64,000 bases of DNA, from assembly GCF_036370855.1 (NCBI RefSeq), contig NC_088103.1:10913404-10977403 (forward strand), given 5' to 3'. The stretch is from Dromaius novaehollandiae. Taxonomy: Eukaryota > Chordata > Aves > Casuariiformes > Dromaiidae. The notes beneath the pieces are model-generated. The model had not been told where the DNA came from. It did not search any database and was given only the letters and a program-made list of their open reading frames with translations. How positions within the stretch are numbered: the first letter of the stretch is position 1; each line of letters starts with the position of its first letter. Position numbers and translations under genes: made by a program. Below, in pieces: positions 49,632 through 61,100 of the stretch.

Positions 49632-50237
49632 GCGCGGAGCGGAGCTGCCGCCCGGTGAGTTCCTCCGGGTTGTGACGCGCCGCTCGTGAGGCGGGCGGGG
49701 GCCGCCGGGGGCCGCCTGCCCCTGTGCGGAGCCGGCCGCCGCCCTTGGGCCCCGCGGGACGCACGGCAGGGCGGCCGGGCCCGCGCTCGGCCCGCCGGAG
49801 CCCCGCCGCGGGGAGGGCGGTGGGTGGGGCGCGGCGCGGTGGGCCCCGGGGGCGGCGGCCGCGGCGGGGCAGCTGCGGGGCGGTTGGCGGAGCGGGGCCG
49901 TTAGGACCGTTACGGGAGGCGCCGCTCCGCAGCTGCGGGCTCCCTGCGGAGCCTCACGCCGCCCCGCCGGAGCGGGCAGGGGCCGCGGCGCGGCGGCTCC
50001 CTGCCGGGGTCGCCCCCGGGGACGCGGCAGGCTGGCGGCGGCAGCCCCGGGCGGGAGCGGGCGGCGCAGCGAGGGCTCGCGTCAGTGCGCGCCGGCAGCG
50101 CGCTGCCACAGCGTGCTCCAGCGTGCGGGAAACGTCCAGAGCCTTCCTTTGGCCCCGATACTTGTCCCGTCCCCGTGGGGAAGGAGTTGGGCGGCTTCCT
50201 TCATCTCTGCTGTTTGATGTCGGCGTTGGACGGGTTT

Positions 50238-50245
50238 TGACGTCA
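50238..50245. promoter_or_regulatory. Second perfect CRE palindrome TGACGTCA
   Basis: Identical to the promoter copy and 836 bases downstream of it, just past the edge of the CpG island in HERC4 intron 1. Confidence 0.5.
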
Positions 50246-50513
50246 CACGTAGTAATATCCTACAGCTGACGACGTGAGGTAGCTTTCGTGACAAGGGAAA
50301 ACACTGCCAGGATTTGAGATCAAAGTACGAAACTTCCTTGGAGGCTGACTTTAGAAAAACAACACAAACTTCTGTGGGGGAAAATACATCTGTTTCCTTA
50401 GAAAAGAGATATCCTTTCCTTTTTTTGTTTTCCCCCATCTGGAGATAGCTCTCAACTGTGGAAATCCTGGAGCGCTGTAATCATAAGTCTTTTCAAAATT
50501 TCTTGTATTGCAG

Positions 50514-50679
50514 GTTGAAGCTTGCATGGCTCTCACTGTTATGGACGCGTGAAGGTTGCTCTTACATAGCTGTGTCTTAACCAAAGGCGTCTTCGTTTTG
50601 ATGTTCCCGTCTGAATGTGGTAGGATATACCTAGTAACAGCTAGAGAAATATTTGATCATGCATCATGTCCTGAGATAG
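50514..50679 (+). other. Possible alternative HERC4 5' UTR exon
   Basis: A good acceptor (TTTCTTGTATTGCAG, ending 50513) and a good donor (GATAG/GTAAAC at 50679/50680) bracket 166 bases with stop codons in all useful frames. It would be a noncoding exon between exon 1 and the ATG exon. Splice-like motifs of this quality also occur by chance. Confidence 0.2.
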
Positions 50680-51899
50680 GTAAACTAAATGCAAAATATT
50701 TTAAGCTGTTTGGCTGGGTTTTTTTGCATGAGATCATGAAAACAGGCATCTTGTTTACTGCAAATAGACTTCTGCAAAGAAAAATAGTTCATCCTATTAT
50801 GTTGGCAAAAATTTTGCTGTTTTTCAGTGTTTTATAACACTTCAGTGGTATCCGATATCAGGTTCCTGTGAGCACTTTTACATTTATGTAGCTTATATAT
50901 GTCATGACCCTTCACAAGGTAAGATTGAATGCGTTAGCAGTATTTTAGTGCATTTTACTCTATGTTCCGTTATTCATGCCGCCTTAATTCTAATGGTCAC
51001 TGGTGAAAATTTGCAGAAATTTTACGTTGTGTTGCACTGATTCTTGAATTGCTCTGAAAATACGGGGAAATTACTTGTCATGGAAGTGTAGTGTAAGTAA
51101 TGTTGAGAATATCCTCACAAGTTCTCTGTAATACTGAAAATGAAAGAGAAGTATAGCTTTGTATCCTCTCCAAATAGGTACAAAGTCTGTCAGCAGAAAT
51201 ACTGATAAGATGTGATCTAGGCATTAGGGAGCAGTGTTTGCATGGATGAATTTGCGTATGTCATGTTACGGCAGAACTATCTATGAAGCTGTAGTCTGTG
51301 TTGATTGTAGTGCAGATTGGGGCCTGTGTTGCAGCTATCTATTTATCTTATTTATTTTTAATTGAAAGTTCAGTTGACTCATACTTGTTTAGATATGAGT
51401 GACACATCACTTTATTCTTTGTGTTGCATAACTGGTTTTATCAGAACTGACCAATTTTTTCCAAGCTGTGAGTCAAATGCTGTTTTGGGGGATCTTCTGG
51501 AAGCCACTCACAGTGCTTTTTGCGTTTCTGTGCTCCAGGTTGTACTGTCTCATTAAAAGGCGTTTGAAGTTACTGCACTGAGTAGAGTTTGTTGTGATTG
51601 CCATTTGTATGATTCTGAAATGGGGATTAAGGAAGTTTTATGAATATAATTAAACTTAAAATTTTGAAATGTGTAAAACTGAGGACCTGTACATTTAAAA
51701 AATTGCATATGAAATGGGAAAGAAAGCATCTTACTTCAGCATTCGTGTAAATACTATCTGAGAAAGTAAATTAGACTTTTAAAAATCTTTCAATATTTCT
51801 GGTCTTGGTATATAGAAAATCAAACTTGTGGATGACATGCTATATAGGAGATAACACACTATAAACAATACTGAAAAACTGTACACTTTTCTTTGACAG

Positions 51900-52189
51900 C
51901 TACGCAGAAGGGAAATTTTAGAAAAGTGAAGCTGGAAGATCTCTGATCAAGAGAAGCATAAACATGTTGTGCTGGGGAAACGCATCTTTTGGACAGCTTG
52001 GATTGGGTGGAATTGATGAAGAGATTGTTTTAGAACCCCGAAAAAGTGGCTTTTTCTTAAATAAAAGGGTCCGAGATGTGGGATGTGGACTCAGACATAC
52101 TGTTTTTGTCCTGGATGATGGGACTGTTTATACGTGTGGATGCAATGATCTGGGACAGCTAGGGCACGAAAAAGCCAGGAAAAGACCCG
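51900..52189 (+). CDS. HERC4: HERC4 exon with the start codon; RCC1 blades 1-2
   Basis: Exon from the acceptor TTTCTTTGACAG (AG at 51898-51899) to the donor CCCG/GTAAGT (52189/52190). After 64 bases of 5' UTR the ATG at 51964 opens [16 protein letters not shown]. Residues 1-75 are encoded here plus one base. RCC1 signatures are [10 protein letters not shown] (residues 4-13) and [12 protein letters not shown] (58-69), with the strand [17 protein letters not shown] between them. This start is chosen because the protein begins exactly as the HERC4 family does, directly with the first propeller strand. Confidence 0.96.
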
Positions 52190-55100
52190 GTAAGTTTAGC
52201 AGTATTTACCTGTGGAGTGTGTATGTATATGTTTGTGCATGTATCTTTCACTTTGTTATGCTACAAATAGTGGCAGTTTGTGCGTATGCTGAATTGTGTG
52301 CACAGTAGTTCTTCCAAGAATAGGCATATTTCTACTTGAAAAGCATTCCGTTGCTTGGATCACATTTTGTGACAGTTGGAAACAGCCAACTGTGAAATGT
52401 CTGTGTCCCCAAATTTTTGCTCACCATGCAGCTGGACAGTGCCACTATTTTTTTGTTTCCAGTGTGGAATCACTTTATCCAAGGCTGTGGGAATCATTGT
52501 CTGTTTTTAATCCCGAGGGGGGGGGGGGGGTGATTTGCTTCAGTACGTGGGCTACTGTTGTACTCTATTATGTATTTGGCTATTGGAAGATGGTAGAAAT
52601 TAATATTCGGTATGCCATAGCTGGGAAACATGCAGTGTTTTTTTTAACTGTCTAATGTGTGATGTGGAGCAAGTCTGATTAAAGCAACATTCTTAATTGT
52701 CCTTTTATTTAAAAAAAAAAAAAAAAAAAACTAAAAACTTTTGATAAGACATTGCAGCCTATACTTGATTATAGGAATAGTATTTGGATAAACCTAAAGG
52801 GTGCAGTATAAAACTTCTCTGGTCCCTTTTCTTCCTTATCTATGTTGTGTGTATATTCCTGCTTGCTGCTAGTGCTGTTCTATAGCAGGAGTTGGTAAAC
52901 ATCTTGTAGGGGCTGCAGAGGAGTGTGCACATGGGCTCCCTTCAGAGCCGTGCATGTGAGTCATATCTGCATGCTCCTGAGAGGTACGGAATGGTGCTTC
53001 TGGCAGTACTGATAGCATAATGAAAGCAAACCCAAAAGGCTTAGTAAGAGTTTATTCTAGTATATCTTACAGCAATTTTGCAAGTTACTTGGTACAATAA
53101 TAGATACAAAAATTCAAATTGAAATAATGTTTTTTTCAAGCAGTTACTGCCCTTCTAGTATGTAATAATTTAGTAGTTCTCCTTTATATTCAGGGTTTCA
53201 GATTTGGTGCCAAGTGAAGATTTTCTTGCATAGTTAATATGTAACTTTTAAAACTAATCTTGACTTTTATCAGGAAACAGTAAACGGATGTTGTAAGTGA
53301 TGAACTTTAATCTTATGTAAACGTTTGCTTCATGAACATGAATAGAAATTCAGTTTGTGGAACCAACTCTTAATAAATTCTGAATACTTGTAACCCACTT
53401 TGAAAATGATGCTGAATTATTTTTTTTAATTGAAAAATTACCATAGAGAATCTGACTTAATTTTTGTTTTGTTTTACAACAGGCTTTTCTGAGCTTTCTC
53501 TGAGCTTTCCCATGTAATGGACAAGTAGTTGCTATAAATATATTTTTTTAACATGCTCAGACAGAACAGTCATGAGGATGGTAGTGTCCTTCTCTCTAAT
53601 TTTTCTTCCATCCGGAGGTTACTGACAGTGTTGTTGAATGTTCCAGTGTGAAGTAGGTACACTGGGATAACTTTCATTGGGCAGTCTTAAGAGGTTCAGT
53701 GTCTTTAGAAATGGACAGATGCTCTCTTTTTGGATGTACTGGTGATAACTAAAGATACTTTTGTCACTAACTGCTTGTCTTTGCCAGCTCAGTGTCACCA
53801 ATGGTGCTGCTGTTCAGCCGTGCCTCCCTTCCTTCCTCCCCACAGAGCCCTGCTGGCCATAGGGGTTGTGTGAATGCTCCTTAATCCTTATTAGGCAAAG
53901 TCAGCCCTGCTGGTTTAACAGGCAGTGAAGACAGTCCAAGCTAATCTGCATGGTGTTTCCTGAACTGAAGAGCCTTTACATGACCTCTTTCACTGGCGGA
54001 GCTGTGGAGACTAATGGGCTGAATTGGGGTGGTAACCTCTTTAATCAGACGAGCTGTTAGCCAAATGAATGTTTGCTGCTTTTGTTATTTTATTTTGGAA
54101 ACTGACTGTCTACATGTTGCAGCTATTGTTGGCTGCTGTTTTGAAACTGACTTAGACTATGTTAGGCTGTGTTTACAGTCTGTGTTACATTGATGATACA
54201 CAGGCTTTTTCAGTAGTGTGTGATCCTTAAGCCAGAACAGAATTTGACATGTTTGAAAACTGGGCATAAAATGTCCAAGCAGGCACTTATTTAAGGGGAC
54301 TTTGAAAAATCCAGGCTTAATAACAGGCTCTGATATTTTCCCCTTTCCTGTCACTGAAATGAAAATGTTTGACTTCTGATCACAAGTCATAAGCACGAAT
54401 ACAAAGCATGAGGTCATCCAAATAAATTTAAAGGTATTGATGCAAACTACTGGGAGAAATCACAATACTGTAATATTTGGTTTTCAGAGGTGTGCATTGC
54501 ATGCCTAGAAAATCTGTGCTTTGAGATTGGTTTCTACAGCTTTTTGCATCATAAAGAGGACATCATGTAGCTCATTTTAAGATCAATGGCTTTAGTCTTT
54601 AATTTGCCCTGCCTTGTTTTGCAGGGTTTTTTTTAATAGTGAATAGGTGAACTTAAGTCACTGTGGTGGAATGTTTTCCTCTTACATAATGTCTACATGT
54701 GTAGACATTTGATGATAATCTATTTGACCTTAATGTTAATTGAGTTTGTGCACTCACTTTCAGATGTCAAGGTTAGAAGAAACCGTTACGATCAAACTGC
54801 ATTTTTTGTGCATTTCTTTATATTGGTGCATTAAGTTAACTCTTGATAAAGTTGTTGGATTACTTTGGCGCATCACGTTACTCTACTTCTCCTGGGATAG
54901 TGTTCTTATAATTTTAGATATATGATGTTTTGGCAGGCTTCTAGACTTCTTTGTATGATTTCATTTTATACCTTAGTAGACAAATGTCTGTCAGCTGTGA
55001 TGAGCAAAACTTGCTCATTAGTATAAAGCTTTTTTAATTATTAACTTTTTTTTTGTAGAGCATGTTGGTGCACTAGATGCCCAAAATATTGTAGCTGTAT

Positions 55101-58100
55101 CATGTGGAGAAGCTCACACGCTTGCATTAAATGACAAGGGTCAAGTATATGCTTGGGGTCTGGCTACTGATGGACAGCTTGGCTTGCCTGGAACAGAGGA
55201 GTGCATCCGAGTGCCCAGGTTAAAAAATAAGTTTATTATAAAGTTACTGTGTATGAAAAAAATGTGCTTAAATGACATTGGCCAAGCTATCTTGCTGTTA
55301 TAATTAAAAACAAACATTAGAAAGTGTATTTTAGCTATGACACTTGAATGCTGTGGCCTGTTTATTTTCTTTCTCAAAAGTAGCTTATTTGAGAAGTGTG
55401 TTGTGGGTTTGGTTGTTTTGTTTTTTTAAAAGTAGCCTCCTAAGGGTGGAAGTTACGTGGGAGAAGTAGTATGAGTAGTTTAAGAATATAAATGGGGATC
55501 AATAACTGCCATTTGGGAGTTAGAGAAGCGGAGTGTTAAACTTCTATAACCAGTTATGGGGTTACATTTGAAGAAGGCCATTTGCTATCTGATCTTCATA
55601 CCGTAGTTTTCACCCTGAGGTGTTTTAGCTGCGATCGAATAATGCATCTCCCAGTTCTGAAAATGAATGATGAATAAATTTTACAGCGCCAAAGAATTTT
55701 ATCTGGTGTAGTATTTGCGTTATGCTGTAAGTATTCCAGCAAACTGAAGTCCGGCAAGCATACATTTTTGCTGTGATGAATGGGTTCACTGAAATCAGTA
55801 GAACTGTCCGTACCAGTAAATTTCTATCTTTGCAGGCTGGAGGCTTTCTTTTCCAATTTTCTTATTATTTTTACATAGAAAACGAAAGTAATAGTTCCTC
55901 AGAAGAGTAGTCATTTGAAATTTGACCAAGGCTGTATGTGACATATGTATAAATGTGAATAATGTATAACTAAAGTAGAGCTCTTTTTTGTATATCAAAT
56001 TTAAAAGCCTTTTTAAAGGCTTTTACAGACTCCTGTTTTTCTCATCAAAAGCTGAAAGTATGCTATCATATTTTTATACTGGTTTCATGCACCTTTGCAA
56101 ATATTTTCAACTTCCTGATGAAACTGTGAGCTTGAACAATGCTTGCTACTAGCTCTGAAAGCTGAAGTTTTGGTTCCATTGAGGTTAATGTTGGTGAAAG
56201 GAAAGAGAATACATTTTGATTGTTCAAATTGAACAGAATGTAATTCAGTCCTTAATATTAATGTGAAAAAGAGTAATACACTAGAAAGCCCTTTTTTCCT
56301 GAAGACTAGTAAATGTCTTCTGACTCTTGCTTTCCGTATTCATTCTCTCCATTCAGCTGTGTGACATCTCCTTCCTAGTGTCTCCAAAGCAGTTCTGCCT
56401 AATTTCTCATAATGGTTTCTTACTAACCTCATTAATATAAAAATAAGACTGTTCTTTACAGGAGCTAGCAAAGAAGCTTTGACTTAAGACTTGTAACTTT
56501 ACTAAATAGCTTTTTATTTAAATTAGAATATTTAAATTTCATACATACCACAGTGAAAAGGCTTCCTTTTTTGTTTTCCTCTTATGTGACTGTATTTCCT
56601 ACCATGACCTAGTAGCTTAATTCTTTCTCTGTTTTCTTACCCCAATAGAAATATTAAAAGCTTATCAGAGATCCAAATTGTACAAGTTGCTTGTGGTTAT
56701 TATCACTCACTTGCGCTCTCAAAAGGTAAGCCAGATTGTTCTGAACTGTTGTGTAATCTCTTGCTCAGTAGTTTTAAAGGTTTCAGTGTTTATTTATTTA
56801 TTTTTAAAGGAAATGTCTTTTAAAACATGCTACCACTTACCACAGATGGGATTTCACATTGGCAGTGGAAGTGTGATTTAATGGTGAATACTTCAATTGA
56901 AAAAATAAATATATGAACTCCGTTTTTCTACGAGAAAAATGGAGTGTGTTAATGTTAATTGTTCTGCTTTTTTGACTTTCACGCTGTTATGTAATTTCCT
57001 TTTAAATTCATTGTTGCTTCTCATTTTTTCTCATCCTACCTCTTTTTCAACCTGCTAGCCTGCTGCTTTGTCACTAGTCTTCTAGTTCTCCCTGTAACTG
57101 AAGTTACTGAGGCTTGCAGACAGTGACTTTGTCTACTTTTCTATTGCAAAGCCTCTTTTTTGTTGGGGCTTCTATAGTAAAAATGCAGTATTCTGTTATA
57201 ACTCGCATTTTGAAAGGCTTTGATTTCAGTCTTTAAAGCTTTTCTGGGGCTTCGAGAACATACTTAATTAGCTTCATTCATGTCAAAGTTTTGCATGTCT
57301 AATTAATATAGCTATCCAGAAGCGAAGATGAACATAAATTTAAATTTGCTTCTTGTTTGTTTCATCATGACAAAATAAATTGAGCTGTGGCCTAAATTTC
57401 CATTTGGAAGAAATGGCTGCAGAACTGCTACCATTTTTATTTCTTTTCAGTAGTTTATACTGACCACATGTGCCTTGATTCTGTACTTAACTTTTCAGAG
57501 GCATGTAATGAGTGTTTTCTGTGGTATTCTGTATTCACAGGTGTCCTTGCCCACTATAACCAATTGGAATTCCTTTGTTTACATGATATGTAGACTGAGA
57601 TTTAAAAGTAACCCTTTGTCTGGATTAAGATCACAAATGCAATGTGGGGAGTAACAAAATAGTGCTGTATTACTGTTCGACTGGTCAAAGGTGCAAGAAT
57701 TTAGTAGTAGCTTATCATTTAGAATTCACTTAGCATTTTAAATAGTCACAAGCTTCAAGTACAGCATTGCTTAAAAGTGTTTCTGTTCTTCAGATGCCTT
57801 GTGCTTTTTTTTATGGCTTTAAGAGAACCTGTCCAGAACCTAGTACTTGAAATGTGACAAGGTCAGCCACAGTCATGGCTCTGAAAAAAGTCATGGCCCT
57901 GCAGAGGAAGGAAAATGGTCTGGCCTTATTTGAATTGGGCAGTTTCAGAGGAAACTTCATAGTATTTTGGATCTGCATATGGAGTATTGATCAGACAGAT
58001 TAGTTCATGTGATTATAAGTATGACTGGCATAAAATCTTTGCTGTTAAGATTTTTTTTTTTTTTTAATTTTAACTTTCTGTGCAAAAGAATCTAGGTAGC

Positions 58101-61100
58101 CTGTGCTCCAGGGGATGAGCTACATTGTTTTCCCTCTTGATAAAACTTTTATTAGAAAAATAGAGGTAGAAGAGACATAGATAAAGTTATTGTCTGAAAC
58201 TCATCACATCAGCAACAATAAAAGCAAAATATCTTTGTGATTAGGTATTCATTTTTAGGATAGTAAATACCTTGGCAAAACATTAGTTGTTCTGTAGAGC
58301 TTTTACTTCTGAATGTCTTCTTAATATAAATAGCTTTTTGATTTGTGATTCTTCAATATATATTTTTCTTTATAATCCATTAAATGTCTTTATAAATGTT
58401 GAGCTTCATTGATCGTATCTTTAATGCAATACTTGAAACATGCTGCACGTAATGTATATGAAACTTAAACATGTGAATGTATAAACACTTCAGTGCTTGG
58501 AAATCGGAAACTTTTGCATGTCTAATGTGCAGCTTCAGCACGTTTTTGGCAGAACAGTACGTGCACTAGTAGAACTCCCAGTGGATCAGAGTCTTGCTTC
58601 ATAATAACCAAATGCCACTTAGCTGGCACTGTTGATACAGGAATGTTAAGAATACTCTTGAAGGTTTTGAGCTTCTTTTAAATACTTTCAGTCTGTTTAA
58701 ACTTTTTGGTTGAATGTCTGCAAATTACAGTAGAAGTTTTAGCTTTGACAATGAATTAATCTGTTCAGTATGCTTTTTCAAACTCAAAAATATTTAAAGA
58801 GGCGTATGTAGCTGTCTAACTTTTTGCCTTTAGTTTTTCTTAAAGCAAGTAAATTTTGTATGATTAAATTATATTGACTATATTTCTTTTCTTTAAACAG
58901 GAAGTGAAGTGTTTTCCTGGGGACAAAATAAATATGGCCAGCTGGGTTTAGGTTACGAATATAAAAAGCAAACATCGCCACATGTAATTAAGTCTCTGCT
59001 GGGAATCCCTTTTGCACAGATTGCAGCAGGAGGAGCTCATAGTTTTGTACTAACTCTTTCTGGAGCCATTTTTGGATGGGGACGCAACAAATTTGGGCAG
59101 CTGGGTCTTAATGATGATAGTGGTAAGTAATAATTACTTCAGTAAAATAATTCATGCTGAAGGTCTCTGTTTGTGAATCTGAAGATAGCAATATTCCTAG
59201 AAAAGGAGCAGACGAAACAAACCTTTGTTGAATATGGTTTGAGTGTGTTAATGTCATGTGATTCTCGTACAAGAAAGTTGCAATTCCCCCCCCCCCCCCC
59301 AACTATTTTGTAATGAAAATTCTGACCGCATTATGTTGGAACTCTAGCCTGCATGATTTGTTTTCGTTTCCTGTCCTAGATTTTTCTGAAACTTCGACTT
59401 CCTGAGCTGGATCAAATTAAGATGCTGTGCAATAGTTACAAGTCGAACTAAATTTCAGTAGATTAAGTTGCATGACAAAGACAGTAATTACCAAAGCTAT
59501 TGGTTGTTCAGTAGACACGTTTAAGGGAACCTCATTGTTTATTACTGCCTTTATTTTTGTTCCTCAGATGACTTTTGATAACCTTTTATGAATTTCAGCT
59601 AACCATTTCCAAAATTTCCTCTCTTAGGGTACTGGTAACTCATTAACAATTTCAAAACAAGTAGTTAGGCTCGATAAAACTTTTATTCTTTATTAGTTGG
59701 ATTTCCCAGTTATATGCACACTATCAGGGCAGAGCTCTGAGGTGGGAGTATATGCTGTCATATTCTTGCGATACACAATTTAGTATGGAATAATCTATAG
59801 CTAGTTTTATGGATTAAAGTTTTCTCATTGGTTCTCTGTTCTCAATGCCCTCTATAAAAAGGACAATGCAGTGCAGTTAAAATTTGTATCTGAATAAATG
59901 CTTTAAATCTGGTCACACAGATTCTTTCGTAATAGGAAAATCATATGTACTTCTCAAAAGCAAGTTTTCATGGGAACTTCAGTTACTTCTCTTTGGGATA
60001 TGTATGATCCCAATTTTTATACAGCATCGCTTCTCAATAAAATTCCTTTTTTGTGTCTGGATAGCTTCTCTTCCAAGTGTCTCTGCAGGTCCTGACAAAT
60101 TTAGAGACGTTAACATTAACAGTTATAAAATTTCTGTTGTGTAACTGGATCACAAAGTTGATTTGTTGTGGCAGCTGAAGGGAAATTGTGTGCCTCTTAA
60201 TTAGTCAGTATGTTCCCTTCTATTACAGGTTTAGTAATATTGAGTTATGACCAGCTAATATCAACCCCTGAGCAACTGAAAAACATGAAGCATGTCACTC
60301 AAAAGATCTGTCACTTGTTTCCTTTTCTCATGGCCAGTGGCAGTTCTAAATGTTCTGTTCTATGTTTCATGGTTTACACACTGACATGTGAACCTATGCT
60401 AGTGAAAACGAAGTCTGCTTGCTAGATAATATTTCAGTATAGTAGTATCTTTGCTTTTCTGTAATAACTTGCATCCCAAAGATAGTCACTGTGTTTGCAT
60501 TATTTTAACAAATTTAAAATTTTTGTTTAATTGGAATCAGATTAGAATAGTGAGCATAAAATTACTTGCCTTCTGATTTTTATTTTCAAAATAAGCAATT
60601 TATTCCTATATTAAACCTTTCAGACAGATCTGTTCCTACCCTGCTGAAGTCATTGAGAACTCAGAAAGTTGTTCATATATGTTGTGGAGAAGATCATACT
60701 GCTGCTCTTACAAAGGTATAATATTTAAAGATATGTTTATGCCTTGATTTCATTTATTATTTACTATTCAGGTAGCATTTTCTCCTGAAAACATTCTAAA
60801 TTTCATGTCTAACTTCTTCAGAGTGTAGTGGATGAAGTTATGGCAGTGCTGGAAGAATGGTTAAATATTTGAAAAACTTAATAAATACAAGGAATCTCAT
60901 TGTAGTTCTAGATTTTTTCAGATTTGGTAAAGTTGAGTATACCAGATCTAGCATTCCTTATATGACAGTGCATGTCGCATTATTAAGATTGTGCAGGTAT
61001 TTAAAGTTGTATTGGTGCCTATTAAAGATATTAGCTGTATTCTCAATGTAATGCCTCTATTGTTGTTTTTGTTATTGACCAGACCAAGTTAATTTTGAGT

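Larger units (their letters stand above)
49440..49654 (+). other. HERC4: HERC4 noncoding exon 1 (start approximate)
   Basis: The 3' border is a strong donor, CCCG/GTGAGT, at 49654/49655. The 5' border cannot be read from sequence and is given only approximately, from the cluster of promoter motifs. No ATG in it leads to a frame joined to the HERC4 protein, so it is 5' UTR. Its last third is a pentanucleotide tandem repeat. Confidence 0.65.
49190..50160 (+). promoter_or_regulatory. HERC4: HERC4 CpG-island promoter
   Basis: Nearly 1 kb of very GC-rich, CpG-dense sequence, the only such island in the window, lying immediately upstream of and across HERC4 exon 1. Sites seen in order: tandem GC boxes (about 49352-49369), a perfect CRE palindrome (49402-49409), an ETS-type GGAAGT core (49449-49454) and an NRF1-like GCGCGTGCGCA (49471-49481). 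No TATA box is seen, as usual for housekeeping promoters. The several overlapping long ORFs here, up to 181 residues on both strands, are an effect of GC richness and are not called as genes. Confidence 0.9.
49655..51899 (+). other. HERC4 intron 1
   Basis: Intron of 2,245 bases. The first 500 bases are the downstream half of the CpG island; a second perfect CRE palindrome is at 50238-50245. A possible alternative 5' UTR exon lies at 50514-50679. The remainder is AT-rich with nothing recognised. Confidence 0.8.
52190..55058 (+). other. HERC4 intron 2
   Basis: Intron of 2,869 bases. It contains a 14-base G-run (52517-52530), a 20-base A-run (52711-52730) and a palindrome with 10-bp arms (54688-54709). 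The segment 52890-53000, partly GC-rich and CA/TG-rich, may be an old repeat but is not identifiable. Confidence 0.8.

Noticed and set aside
49178..50269. Long ORFs of 165 and 181 residues in the CpG island
   Set aside because: Arg/Gly/Pro/Ala-rich translations of CpG-rich DNA, present on both strands in several frames; no conserved protein is expected here.
52711..52730. Poly-A run as the tail of a processed pseudogene
   Set aside because: No gene-like sequence precedes it and no flanking target-site duplication is visible.
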